DNA of 64,000 nt from Akkermansia sp. (GTDB lineage: Bacteria > Verrucomicrobiota > Verrucomicrobiia > Verrucomicrobiales > Akkermansiaceae): positions 62,001 through 126,000 of the forward strand of contig JAUNHW010000003.1 of assembly GCA_030523775.1 (NCBI GenBank), written 5' to 3'. This document shows, piece after piece, positions 24,726 to 36,877 of the stretch. Below the pieces are notes generated by a model. It worked only from the letters and a program-made list of their open reading frames with translations. It did not search any database and was not told the origin of the DNA. The position numbers and the translations under genes are program-made. Within the stretch, counting starts at the first letter, position 1; each line of letters begins with the position of its first letter.

Positions 24726-27302
24726 TTAGTAGAGGGATACGGGGAGAGAGGTTCCCGTTTCAGAGAAGGTGAAGGAGAGCCCCGCGCCGGCTTCTCGCTT
24801 GCCGCCGTTGTTGCGCAGGTAGAGGTTGAATCCCACGTACCAGGCGCCGGAGTTGCGGAAGAGGGAGAGCTGCTGCATGGGGCTGCGGCCTTCTGTGATA
24901 TCCATGTAGGCGCGGCCTGCCAGGGTGTAGTTCTCGTTGATGCGCAGGTTGCCCTGGGCGTAGAACTGGTTGGAGTCCTTCTGGATGGGGTGGTGTTCGA
25001 TGTAGCGGTGGCCCAGGGTGTATTCGAACCAGGCGCAGGGCATGTGCGAGACGCTGGTGTTGTACTGGTGGAAATCCTCGCCGTTCCGGAAGGTGGGGGT
25101 GAGCGATTCGAAGCGCACGGTGAAGGTGTCCGCCGGGTTCAGGCGCACCACGGAGTACACATCGGAGAACGGGCGGTGGGTGTTGGAGTTGTTGCCGTTG
25201 TAGTCCACAAAGGCGTTCCAGTCCAGCACGTTCATCCGTTCTCCGTCCCGCAGCGAGGAAAAGGTGTTCTGCATGCCGAACCTCCACACGGAGTTCTTGC
25301 CCCAGCCGTCCACACCGGTGAAGCTGCACAGGTCCATGGGCATGGGGGATGCCGTGCAGGCCCCCATGGTGGTGGACCAGCAGTCGATGCGCGGCACCAG
25401 CGCGTTGGAGGCGGAGATGACCATGTGCGAGTACGAGGTGTACGGGCGCAGCACGTGCGTGAGCCCCTGGAAGCCTAGCCGGTCGTACCGGAACCCGGCG
25501 TAGTGGCGCTGCAGGCGGATGCCCAGGTCACAGCCCAGGTAGCCCATGAAACGGTTGTCCGCGCCTATGCCTTCCACGTCGTAGTACCCGGAGTAGCCGA
25601 ACCCGGCTTTGGGTGTGACGTTCAGGAAGCGCATCACCTTGAAGCTGGTGGTGAATTCGTGCAGGGTGTAGGCGCGGGCGTAGGCGTCCGTTTGCAGCAG
25701 GCGGGTGTAGTAATCCCGTTCAGGGCCCTCACGCAGACGGCTCAGCGCGTCTTGGTACGCAGTGCGCTGGATGGGTGAGATATACTGGTGCATCACCCCG
25801 GCTCCGGTGCGGGTTTCGTAGTTGATGCGGGTGCCGAGGAGCGGCGTGCGCACGCGGTAGAAGCTGCCTTCCGCGCGCTCGTCCGTGGCGTAGTAGTCGT
25901 TGGGGGCGAAACGCGTGTAGAACATGCCCTGCGTGAGCGCGGAGGTACGGGAGAGGCGCACGGTGTTGTCCGGCTTGTCGTTGGTCTGGCAATCCGTGGT
26001 GAAGAAGTCGCGCAGCATGTAGCGGTCGCTCACGGCGTTCACGTTGGCGGCGGCTGTCCAGCGTGCATTGCGGTCGAAGGTGGGCTTGGCGTCCCAGGCG
26101 GCCATCATGCTGGCGTAGTAGCGGTTGTCGCTCACCTTGCTGCGCGGCGTTTCGGACGGGTTGATCATGGGGTCGCGGTCCGGCGCGTAGTAGAACTTGA
26201 TGCCGCGCAGCTCCTTGTTGCGCGATGTCATGCCCAAATCCTGGAGGTCTAGCCCGGTGGCGAACCCGCGGCGGGTACGGTAGTCGGCATGCAGGGTTGC
26301 CAGGTAGTCCGCGGTGGGCATGATGCCCTGGGTCCTGCGGTTGCCGAAGAGGAATCCGTAGCTGTTGAAGAGGTAGGCGCCCCAGTAGGAGCGGGTACCC
26401 AGGTTGGGCAGGTATCCCTCCCTGGGGTTGAGGGAGTGGGAGAGGGGAATCCAGCCGATGACGGGCACGGCCACATCATGGCTGCGGGAGGCGATGCTTA
26501 GGCGGGAGACCGAGCCGTAATCCCCCGGCACTACGCGCAGCGTGCCCGCGCCTACCCAGGAGCGCGGGTGCTGGATATCCTCCGTGGTCACATAGGCATC
26601 ATGGATGATGATAACGTTTCTCCCCTGCGCGTCCTTGGTGTATTCAATGCGGGAGCCGCGCACCAGCATGCCGTTCACCTTGGCGCGCACGCCGTTGAGA
26701 TCCGCGGTGCCGGAACCCCAGCGGTAGGTTCCGCCACCGCTGCTGCGCAGCAGCATTTCGCTCTGGCACACGGTGAGCGGGCCGTGCAGCTCTGCCACGT
26801 TTTCTGCCAGGTTGGCGGCCATGCCGCCCGCGTAGATATCCGCCCCGGTGTCCGCCAAGATATGGATGGGCTTGCCGCCGCCCTCGTAGGTGACGCTGCG
26901 TTGCCCGGCATCGTAGCGTATATCCGCCCCCGTGCTTTCCACCGCCAGGTTGGAGGGGATTTTGGGCGTGGCGGAAAGGGTGCCCAGCTGGTTCATGCCG
27001 GAGATTTCCGCCACGGTGGGTGAGGCGGGGCGTTCCGCCGCCGTGATGTTTTGCGGCAGGGGCAGCACGTTCCTGTCTTCCGGTATGGTGGGCATCTCTG
27101 CCGCGCGGGCGGGAAGCGCCGGCAGTTTCGGGAAATCCGCATGCCGCGGTTCCGGCGGGGTGATGGCGGCGTGCTCTTCCACCTGCGGCAGCGGGGCGGG
27201 GGCTGCATCCTGCGCGCACAGACCGCCCGCCAGAAGGACAACGGGCAGTGCCCCGCGCCCTATCATGCGTACGCCGCATCCGCTGAAACGCACATCTGCC
27301 AT
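24726..27302 (-). CDS. lptD: LPS-assembly outer-membrane protein LptD-like (OstA family)
   Basis: An 858-residue protein. Near the N-terminus is a secretion signal (about 13-31, MIGRGALPVVLLAGGLCAQ), then a Pro/Glu linker and an OstA/LptA-like beta-jellyroll region (DIRYDAGQRSVTYEGG... MAANLAENVAELHG ... ADLNGVRAKVNGMLVRGSRIEYTKD). About 600 residues follow with barrel strands containing PVIGWIPLSHSLNPREGYLP, EFTTSFKVMRFLNVTPKAGFGYSG and a C-terminal FTFSETGTSLPVSLY. This is the LptD architecture for inserting lipopolysaccharide in the outer leaflet. Start choice is uncertain: an internal ATG at 27266 would begin right at the signal peptide. The acyltransferase ends 13 bp upstream; the NadE-like gene starts 13 bp downstream. 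Confidence 0.8.
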   Translation of the reverse strand: MADVRFSGCGVRMIGRGALPVVLLAGGLCAQDAAPAPLPQVEEHAAITPPEPRHADFPKLPALPARAAEMPTIPEDRNVLPLPQNITAAERPASPTVAEISGMNQLGTLSATPKIPSNLAVESTGADIRYDAGQRSVTYEGGGKPIHILADTGADIYAGGMAANLAENVAELHGPLTVCQSEMLLRSSGGGTYRWGSGTADLNGVRAKVNGMLVRGSRIEYTKDAQGRNVIIIHDAYVTTEDIQHPRSWVGAGTLRVVPGDYGSVSRLSIASRSHDVAVPVIGWIPLSHSLNPREGYLPNLGTRSYWGAYLFNSYGFLFGNRRTQGIMPTADYLATLHADYRTRRGFATGLDLQDLGMTSRNKELRGIKFYYAPDRDPMINPSETPRSKVSDNRYYASMMAAWDAKPTFDRNARWTAAANVNAVSDRYMLRDFFTTDCQTNDKPDNTVRLSRTSALTQGMFYTRFAPNDYYATDERAEGSFYRVRTPLLGTRINYETRTGAGVMHQYISPIQRTAYQDALSRLREGPERDYYTRLLQTDAYARAYTLHEFTTSFKVMRFLNVTPKAGFGYSGYYDVEGIGADNRFMGYLGCDLGIRLQRHYAGFRYDRLGFQGLTHVLRPYTSYSHMVISASNALVPRIDCWSTTMGACTASPMPMDLCSFTGVDGWGKNSVWRFGMQNTFSSLRDGERMNVLDWNAFVDYNGNNSNTHRPFSDVYSVVRLNPADTFTVRFESLTPTFRNGEDFHQYNTSVSHMPCAWFEYTLGHRYIEHHPIQKDSNQFYAQGNLRINENYTLAGRAYMDITEGRSPMQQLSLFRNSGAWYVGFNLYLRNNGGKREAGAGLSFTFSETGTSLPVSLY

Positions 27303-27315
27303 GGGTTCTGCAATA

Positions 27316-29058
27316 TCAGTTGGAGGTCCCCATGTAGCGCTTCATGAAGCGAGCCGCGGTGGATTGCAGGTTCTGGAGCACCATGCAGTCCAGCGTGCCG
27401 CCGAAACTCTCGTCGATGCCGAAGGAGAGCATCCTGCCGTTGATGCGGAGATACTGGCGCAGCAGCACGGGAATGCCCTTGCCGTCCGGTTCCGCCTCGC
27501 TCACCAGGATGCTCAGCAGGCGCACATCCGTGAGCCCGGTTTGCAGCAGGCGCATTTCCTCTGCGCGCATGCCCAGGCTCTCCGGCGGGAAATTGGCCCG
27601 CACGTGCCGCGCCAGCCGCGGCTCCATGCAGTGTACGCGCAGCCAGCCCAGAATCAGGCGGCGGGAGTATTCCGTGTATTCGCCGGAAATGCTCACTGTG
27701 CCGTACAGGTAGCGGTATTCCGGGTGCTTGAGCAGGTAGCGCCCTATGCCCATCCACAGCGTGTCCAGGGAGGCCGCCATCCTCTGGTACGGCGGCGTGA
27801 TGAACGCCCGCCCCATCTCCAGACCGTGGGATATGACATCCAGCACAGGCTTGCCGAAGCGGAAGAACTGGGCATTGTAGAGCCCCGCTATTCCCTTGTT
27901 GCGGATGATGAAATCCGTTCGTCCGATGCGGTAGGCTCCCGCCAGCTGCCTGTTGCGGGCATCCCACATCACCAGGTGGATATAGTGGGGGTCGTACTGG
28001 TCCAGGTCGCACGCGGTGCCGGTGCCCTCGCCCACGGCGCGGAAGGTGTTCTCGCGCTGCAGGCCGATCTCGTGGAGCAGGCGGGGAATCTGCTCCGCCT
28101 CCGCGGCGTACACCTGCAGGCCGTAGTTCTCGCTGTTGTAGCAGAAGCAGTTCTCCGGCAACGCGTCAATCTCCTCCTGCAACAGCTCCGGCGGTTCCGG
28201 GGAGTCCACAACGCAGGGCGCATCATTTGCCGCCCGCGCGGGCTCGGCGGCGCCCTTACCCTGATAGCGCAGCAGGGAGGAGCACAGCTGCAGGTAGTCG
28301 CTGAGGGCCTGGGGGTCTTTGAAGAGTGAGATAATCTTGGGCTCCACGGGCTTGCCCAGGCGGATGCTGTGGCGCATGCGCCCGTCTCTCTTGATTTCGC
28401 GAGGCAGGAAAGTGGAGCGGTGAGCCTTGGCCAGCACGGTCACCAGCTGGAAGAACCAGCCCGTGTGGCCGGATATGTGCATGGGCACCACCGTGGCCCC
28501 GGTCTTGATGATGATGGAGGCTATGTTGGTCTGCCAGGGATCCTCCTGGATTTCGCGGTGGCGCAGGGAGAGGGAAGCCACGGAGCCGCTCGGGAACACA
28601 AGCAGGCAGTGCCCTGCGCGCAGCCACGCCAGCATTTCCTTCATGCCGGCTATGTTCGCGCGTGTAGCCTCGTTTCCACCGTACACGTTCACCGTGATGG
28701 ATTGCGGCCGCATGCCCCGCACGCAGTACAGGAAATCGTTCACCACAATCCGCACGTCCTTGCGCCGCCGCATCACCGCCGCGCCGAACATGATACCGTC
28801 GCTCAGCCCATGCGGGTGGTTGGAGGCCACCACGCACGGCCCTTCCGCGGGGATGTTCTCCAGCCCCTCCAAATCAAAGTCCAGGTTGAGGTATTTGCAG
28901 GCCAGCGTGAAGAAATCCTCCCCGCTGCCGTTCTCCCAGTCCTCCTCTATATGGTCGTGCGCGTAGTTGAAATTGCTGAACCCCAGACGCCTCTCTCCCC
29001 ACTCTACAAGCCACCGCGGCAGCTTCAGCCACTGCGGCAGGTATTCGGTGAGGTCCAT
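27316..29058 (-). CDS. Bifunctional acyltransferase: PlsC-like plus GNAT (OlsF-like aminolipid synthase)
   Basis: A 580-residue protein with two domains. The first (about 1-290) is a lysophospholipid-acyltransferase fold with NHPHGLSDG (80-88) as the catalytic His/Asp motif and LLVFPSGSVA as the substrate site. The second (about 310-560) is a GNAT of the N-acyl amino acid synthase group (YNSENYGLQVYAAEAEQIP, then VISHGLEMGRAFITPPYQ). O-acyl domain first and N-acyl domain second is the arrangement described for OlsF, which builds ornithine lipids in one protein; glycine or other amino acid lipids are equally possible. It lies directly before lptD, consistent with an envelope-lipid role. The start at MDLTEYL is preferred. 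Confidence 0.8.
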   Translation of the reverse strand: MDLTEYLPQWLKLPRWLVEWGERRLGFSNFNYAHDHIEEDWENGSGEDFFTLACKYLNLDFDLEGLENIPAEGPCVVASNHPHGLSDGIMFGAAVMRRRKDVRIVVNDFLYCVRGMRPQSITVNVYGGNEATRANIAGMKEMLAWLRAGHCLLVFPSGSVASLSLRHREIQEDPWQTNIASIIIKTGATVVPMHISGHTGWFFQLVTVLAKAHRSTFLPREIKRDGRMRHSIRLGKPVEPKIISLFKDPQALSDYLQLCSSLLRYQGKGAAEPARAANDAPCVVDSPEPPELLQEEIDALPENCFCYNSENYGLQVYAAEAEQIPRLLHEIGLQRENTFRAVGEGTGTACDLDQYDPHYIHLVMWDARNRQLAGAYRIGRTDFIIRNKGIAGLYNAQFFRFGKPVLDVISHGLEMGRAFITPPYQRMAASLDTLWMGIGRYLLKHPEYRYLYGTVSISGEYTEYSRRLILGWLRVHCMEPRLARHVRANFPPESLGMRAEEMRLLQTGLTDVRLLSILVSEAEPDGKGIPVLLRQYLRINGRMLSFGIDESFGGTLDCMVLQNLQSTAARFMKRYMGTSN

Positions 29059-29122
29059 TATCTTTTGCCTTGTTCTCACGTCTCGCGTTCGTTCTGCCCG
29101 GTGCACACCGCACCGTGGGGGA

Positions 29123-29152
29123 ATTCTACCACGCCCCCGGCGTGAACGTCAA
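29123..29152 (-). promoter_or_regulatory. Sigma-70-like promoter for the acyltransferase-lptD-NadE-like operon
   Basis: Minus-strand TTGACG and TAGAAT (preceded by GG) are separated by 18 bp, about 65 bp before the ATG at 29058. The remaining bases up to the nuoA promoter (29153-29274) hold nothing I recognise. Confidence 0.65.
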
Positions 29153-29274
29153 CCACCAAATTCGCCCGCACGCGCGTATATGCGTGTAGCGCGAGAGTTG
29201 CACCGCATGTGGCCCCCTGCCTGGCGCATTTAATTTTGCAATGAACCCTTGATAGTCACGCCGCAGCAAAAACC

Positions 29275-29303
29275 TTGACATGGGCATGGGGAGGTGGCAT
29301 AAT
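29275..29303 (+). promoter_or_regulatory. Sigma-70-like promoter for nuoA and metH
   Basis: A perfect TTGACA and CATAAT are separated by 17 bp. The ATG at 29321 is 17 bp past the -10, giving a leader of about 10 nt without a Shine-Dalgarno sequence. Confidence 0.75.
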
Positions 29304-29320
29304 GCGCGCGCATACAAGCC

Positions 29321-29713
29321 ATGCAGGAATATTTTTCAGCGTTGATCCAGTTGGTGGCGGGCTTCGGCTTTGCCGGGATGATTATTGTATTGAGCATTGT
29401 CTTCGGGCGGCGCTCGAAGATGCGCAACGCCATGGACGTGCCGTACGAGTGCGGCAACGTGCCGGAGGGCGATGGCGCCCCCGCCATGTTCTCCATCAAG
29501 TTCTACCTGGTTGCCATCCTGTTCCTGGTGTTTGACCTGGAGGTGGTGTTCCTGTACCCGTGGGCGCTGGGCTTCAACGATTTCGTGGTGAACAACGGTG
29601 CGGCCTTCGCGGCCATGGCGGTGTTCATCGGCGTGCTGATGATTGCCTACCTGTACGCGGTGGGCAAGGGCGCCATCACCTGGCACCGCAACCCCGCCCC
29701 GCGCAAATTCTGA
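29321..29713 (+). CDS. nuoA: NADH-quinone oxidoreductase subunit A
   Basis: A 130-residue protein with three membrane helices. [40 protein letters not shown], about residues 42-82, is the NuoA/ND3 hallmark, including the ECG loop and the DLE motif of the second helix. It is a membrane-arm subunit of complex I near the quinone site. Unusually it stands alone: nuoB and the other subunits are absent from this window, and metH follows after 28 bp. Other nuo genes must be elsewhere, or this is a second, isolated copy. Confidence 0.95.
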   Translation: MQEYFSALIQLVAGFGFAGMIIVLSIVFGRRSKMRNAMDVPYECGNVPEGDGAPAMFSIKFYLVAILFLVFDLEVVFLYPWALGFNDFVVNNGAAFAAMAVFIGVLMIAYLYAVGKGAITWHRNPAPRKF

Positions 29714-29741
29714 TTGCGCGCGGCCCAGCCGCTGCACGCCC

Positions 29742-33452
<3,711 letters not shown>

Positions 33453-33519
33453 TTTTTCGTTTGGCTTTTTGAATTTGGTCTTGGCAAATTTCTGTAATTT
33501 CAGAAAATAGGGTCATGCG

Positions 33520-33713
33520 GTGAGCGCGGTGCAGGAGTGTCTCGCCTCCGCCAAGCGGGGGGGCGATAAATTGCTCACCAGGCGCATGAAGGCACTGCAG
33601 GAGCTGCTGGACGCAGCGGACACCGTGGCCGCCGCAGCCTGCGGGAGTGGGCGGCTCTTCATGCCGGCAGCCTGGGCAGGGCCTACGCCAGCGAGCTGTC
33701 CCGCCGCCGCTGA
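33520..33713 (+). pseudogene. Possible decayed short gene with one frameshift
   Basis: From GTG 33520 the frame reads as plausible protein (SAVQECLASAKRGGDKLLTR, then MKALQELLDAADTVAAAA). A shift of one frame near 33625-33645 continues into LREWAALHAGSLGRAYASEL and stops at TGA 33711-33713. Joined, the two pieces would make a helical protein of about 64 residues. No family is recognised. It could be chance coding-like sequence in GC-rich DNA. The rest of the 415-bp gap (33453-33519 and 33714-33867) holds only short weak hairpins. Confidence 0.25.
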
Positions 33714-33867
33714 ATTCGTTAGTCGTCCACGTGTGTCCCAAGGAATTCTTTTCTGCCTTGCAAGGTGCTGATGCTCACAATCATGGGAAATTCGTGAAAA
33801 ACGAAGCACCCCTCTTGCGAAGCGCCGGAGAAAGCGCTTATTGTAATGCAAAGAGCCGTTTGTTCAA

Positions 33868-34578
33868 CTACTCTTGTCCCTTGTTGAGCTTGCGAGTGGT
33901 GATTTCCAGCAGGGGAAGCAGGTTGCCGCCCACAAAGTTGCCCAGGGAGATGAAAAGCAGGGCCTTGAACACGGGCAGGGGATTGGAGTAGATGGCGCCG
34001 GAAACGCAGAAGTAGTACATGTCTGCAATGCTGTGTTCACTGCCTGCGCAGATAAAGCCCATCACACCGAAGATGATGGCCAGGTACTTGCCCAACTGGT
34101 GGGGATTGTCGCGGTAGCCGTTCACGGCAATGAACATGAAGATGTTGCAGATGATGCCCAGCACGAACAGGGAGAGCGGCGCGCTGTCCATCTTGGCTTG
34201 CGCCATGGCCAGGGCCGTGGCGTTGATGCCCGCCTCCCCGCAGATGGCGGAGGCGTTTTCTATGCAGCCCATGAACATGCAGCCCAGCAGGTTGCCCAGC
34301 CACACCAGCAGCAGACCCGCCGCATAGCTGGGCTTTTTGTGCAGCACGTAGCACAGTTTGCCCGTGAACAGCGGGTAGCTGCGCGTGCACACCGCAAACA
34401 GACCCACCGCGAACAGGAAGGAACCCACCACCGTGCCGCCCGGGAACGCGTCTTTTATGCGCAGGAACACCGTGCCGCCCAGGCTGATGGCCACGCCGGC
34501 CATGAGAGAGCCGATGATGCGTGCCGTCAACAGGCGTGCGCGGGAGGGTGTTTCTGCATTGGCTTCAATATTGCTCAT
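33868..34578 (-). CDS. Formate/nitrite transporter family channel
   Basis: A 236-residue membrane protein with six predicted helices. FNT features include the first helix GSLMAGVAISLGGTVFLRI, the VWLGNLLGCMFMGCIENA segment, CNIFMFIAVNGYR, and GSEHSIADMYYF containing the conserved pore histidine. The C-terminus GNFVGGNLLPLLE is also typical. It is a pentameric channel for formate, nitrite or similar monovalent anions; FocA versus NirC cannot be decided. It is somewhat shorter than E. coli FocA. Own promoter at 34585-34613 overlaps the end of the upstream gene. The start at MSNIEANAE follows that promoter closely. Confidence 0.92.
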   Translation of the reverse strand: MSNIEANAETPSRARLLTARIIGSLMAGVAISLGGTVFLRIKDAFPGGTVVGSFLFAVGLFAVCTRSYPLFTGKLCYVLHKKPSYAAGLLLVWLGNLLGCMFMGCIENASAICGEAGINATALAMAQAKMDSAPLSLFVLGIICNIFMFIAVNGYRDNPHQLGKYLAIIFGVMGFICAGSEHSIADMYYFCVSGAIYSNPLPVFKALLFISLGNFVGGNLLPLLEITTRKLNKGQE

Positions 34579-34584
34579 GTCCCC

Positions 34585-34613
34585 ACTATAGGCCATGCAT
34601 GCCGCCAAGTCAA
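34585..34613 (-). promoter_or_regulatory. Strong sigma-70-like promoter for the FNT channel
   Basis: Minus-strand TTGACT and TATAGT are separated by 17 bp. The -10 ends 7 bp before the ATG at 34578, predicting a leaderless message. Confidence 0.7.
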
Positions 34614-35632
34614 CGCAATTCCCCCGACTGCGGCTGGGCGTTGTTTGCGCCGCTGCGGCACACCCCGGTGACCACGGCCACGGAGTCCGTGTTCGGCAGG
34701 ATGAATTTGTGCAGGGTGACCGTGGCGGACGGTGCGCCGAATTCCTCCACGCAGCAGGTGGCGAGCCTGTGGGCCAGCGTTTCCACCAGCTTCACCGGTT
34801 GCTCCGCGGCCAGTGCGGTGAGACGCCGCGCCACGGCATCGTAGTCGATGGTGTTCGCCAAATCCTCCGCGCATTGGGCAAAGGGCACGGGCGCCTGCAT
34901 TTCCACATCCGCCTTCAGAGTTTGCAGCCCCGCTCGCTCCTCGTCCGGCCAGCCGATGTGGCAGGCGAGCTCCAGTCCGTTGATGCGGATGGCGTCCGGC
35001 GCGTCTGTGCGCTCCAGCAGGGCCTGCAGGGCAGCCAGGTCCGGCAGCATGATATCCGGGCGGGCTTGTGAGAGCTGGTTGGCATCATTGTACCCTGTGA
35101 GCACGCCGATGGCCGTGACCCCGGCGCGGTGCGCGGCTGCCATATCGTGCTGCATATCGCCCACGAAGGCGGTCTCCGCGGGGTTGAGCCCGTGCATGCG
35201 CATGAGGGTGGGGATGTACTCCTCCTTGTTGTGGATGCCGGAGTGGATGTGCTCGAAGTAGTCGTGGAATCCCAGTTCCCTGGATTGCTCCACGAAGGCC
35301 TTGGGGTCCATGCTGGTGAGGGTGAAGAGGCGGATGCCGCGGCGCTTGCAGTACTCCAGGAACTCCGCCGCGTGGGGAATGCGGGCCACGCCCACGGTGG
35401 AGCGGGCAAAGGAATAGCGGAAATAGTCCTCCAGCTGCTCCAGCGGCACCTCCGGCGTTTTCCAGGCATAGTAGTCTGGGTAGGGAAGCTGGAATTCCGC
35501 GCGGAACTGCTCGCGCGTGAGCGGCGCGCGCCCGCAGCGGGAGAGCACGTAGTTGGTGGCCTCGATGGTGAGGTCGAGGTCGTCGCACAGCGTGCCGGAC
35601 CAATCAAAAATTATATTGCGGAAAACTTGCAT
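34610..35632 (-). CDS. Fusion of a HAD-family hydrolase and dihydroneopterin aldolase (FolB)
   Basis: A 340-residue protein. Residues 1-210 are a HAD hydrolase: FDWSGTL (9-15, nucleophile Asp 10, with Ser where many phosphatases have a second Asp), LTSMD as motif II and FVGDMQHDM as motif IV, with a phosphoglycolate-phosphatase-like cap. Residues 213-327 are FolB: DAIRINGLELACHIGWPDEERAGLQ (Glu 232), the VETLAHRL helix with Glu 284 and HKFILPNTDSVAVV with Lys 309. FolB converts dihydroneopterin to 6-hydroxymethyl-dihydropterin for folate. The HAD part may remove the last phosphate of dihydroneopterin phosphate, making the FolB substrate. The start at MQVFRN is set because the frame upstream is repeat DNA. 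Confidence 0.85.
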   Translation of the reverse strand: MQVFRNIIFDWSGTLCDDLDLTIEATNYVLSRCGRAPLTREQFRAEFQLPYPDYYAWKTPEVPLEQLEDYFRYSFARSTVGVARIPHAAEFLEYCKRRGIRLFTLTSMDPKAFVEQSRELGFHDYFEHIHSGIHNKEEYIPTLMRMHGLNPAETAFVGDMQHDMAAAHRAGVTAIGVLTGYNDANQLSQARPDIMLPDLAALQALLERTDAPDAIRINGLELACHIGWPDEERAGLQTLKADVEMQAPVPFAQCAEDLANTIDYDAVARRLTALAAEQPVKLVETLAHRLATCCVEEFGAPSATVTLHKFILPNTDSVAVVTGVCRSGANNAQPQSGELR

Positions 35633-35644
35633 TTGGAGGAGAGG

Positions 35645-35703
35645 ATGTACAAAGTACAATGTACAATGTACAAATTGAAAAGTTAGGCGCGGCAAAGCCG
35701 CGC
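35645..35703 (+). repeat. Interspersed TACAAT repeat with GC hairpin, element 2
   Basis: Tandem TGTACAAAG/TGTACAATG units are followed by AAGTTAG and the hairpin GCGCGGC-AAA-GCCGCGC (35687-35703). It fills most of the gap between the RlpA-like gene (stop at 35712) and the HAD-FolB gene. In frame it would add spurious residues to the fusion protein. Confidence 0.75.
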
Positions 35704-35711
35704 GGGCTGAT

Positions 35712-36860
35712 TCATCTTGTTCTGAGTTTGGAGTCTTTGAGCTTGGCGGGATCCACGCTGTGCTTGACGTAGGGAGCGCGGCCCTTGGTGCGCAGGGGTT
35801 CGGCATCACCCTTGCGCTTGAGCACCGTGCCGCCCTCCGTGGTTTTCTTCACCAGTTTCTTGCCGCTCTTGGTGACAATGTGGTTCTTGATCTGGTACTT
35901 GCGGACCGCCTGGGTGAGGGCGGGGTTGACGAAGGGGTTGTCCTTGCCGTAGCGGGCCCAGGGACCGCCGGGGACGAGGGAGAATTCAACGAATCGCCAG
36001 TGCACGGTGGCCATGCCGCCGGGGATGCCCAGGTAGTCGCGTACGGCGGGCGAGATGTCGATTCCGGCGCACTTGTTGGCGGTGTTGCGCGGGCGCGCGC
36101 CCTTGAAGACATACTCCCAGTCGTCCACGCAGAAGGGGCCCACATCCTCCCACTGGGCGAAGCAGTATTTGCCGTTGTAGTAGATTTGCACCCACATGCC
36201 GCGGCACACGGATTCATACTTGCCGGCCTTGTCGCGCTTGTACCAGGGGATGACTGCGGAAGCCTCCGGGCGCGGCCCGCCGTGCTGGATGTCGTTGTAC
36301 GGCAGGGCCACGTAGAACGGGTTGAGCTGCGGCGTGAAGCTCTTGGGCGCGTAGGTCACGGGGTCGCGGTTGGCGGGGTTGGGGTCGTCGTACCCGCCGT
36401 AGTTGTCGTCCCACATGCTGTCCCAGCTGCTGGCGGTATTGGGCACGGGGTTGTTCTTGGATGCGAGCTCACCGATGAAGAAGTAGGTGGCGGTGATATC
36501 GAAATGCCACGGGTAGGCGCCGATTCTCTTGGTTTGCGGCAGGGTCTTGGGATCCGGGAAATTCTTGCGGTGGCTCTGGTCGATGGTGGGTTTGATGGGG
36601 CCGTTGCGGATGGAGGCCTCCCGCAGGTTCTCCACGTCCATCTGGCGGCGCGTGGCATCCGTGGCGCGCGGCACCAGGCGGCTGGCGGACTGGGAGGTGG
36701 GTTTTACGTCTGCCGCCGGTTTGGCGGGTGTCTCCTGCTGTTGCTCCGCGGCTGGTTTGGCGGGCTTGTTCCCCGCGCCGGAGACACCGACCGCCCAGGC
36801 GCTGCCGGAAAGGAGCAGCGCAGCGAGCAGGCAGGCGGTGCAGGGCAGGGGTGCCTTCAT
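35712..36860 (-). CDS. Secreted protein with RlpA-like double-psi beta-barrel segment
   Basis: A 382-residue protein with a signal peptide (about 1-23, ending SGSAWA) and a Pro/Lys/Gln-rich linker to about residue 70. The body has many Trp, Tyr and Asn. The segment WVQIYYNGKYCFAQWEDVGPF followed, after an insertion, by AGIDISPAVRDYLGIPGG resembles the double-psi beta-barrel of RlpA (GPF...DLS.AAA..LG). RlpA proteins bind or cut denuded peptidoglycan, but the catalytic Asp/His could not be located with confidence. A basic Lys/Arg-rich tail ends the chain. The gene starts 17 bp after nadB and is probably co-transcribed. Confidence 0.6.
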   Translation of the reverse strand: MKAPLPCTACLLAALLLSGSAWAVGVSGAGNKPAKPAAEQQQETPAKPAADVKPTSQSASRLVPRATDATRRQMDVENLREASIRNGPIKPTIDQSHRKNFPDPKTLPQTKRIGAYPWHFDITATYFFIGELASKNNPVPNTASSWDSMWDDNYGGYDDPNPANRDPVTYAPKSFTPQLNPFYVALPYNDIQHGGPRPEASAVIPWYKRDKAGKYESVCRGMWVQIYYNGKYCFAQWEDVGPFCVDDWEYVFKGARPRNTANKCAGIDISPAVRDYLGIPGGMATVHWRFVEFSLVPGGPWARYGKDNPFVNPALTQAVRKYQIKNHIVTKSGKKLVKKTTEGGTVLKRKGDAEPLRTKGRAPYVKHSVDPAKLKDSKLRTR

Positions 36861-36877
36861 GCGGGGGAGGTATTGGG

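Noticed and set aside
29714-29741. Possible cobalamin or SAM riboswitch before metH
   Set aside because: Only 28 bp separate nuoA and metH, and nothing upstream of nuoA resembles either riboswitch.
35633-35809. N-terminal extension of the HAD-FolB protein (about 59 residues, with QFVHCTLYFVHP)
   Set aside because: The extension is encoded by the TACAAT repeat element and by the antisense of the RlpA-like gene end. The HAD fold starts at MQVFRN.
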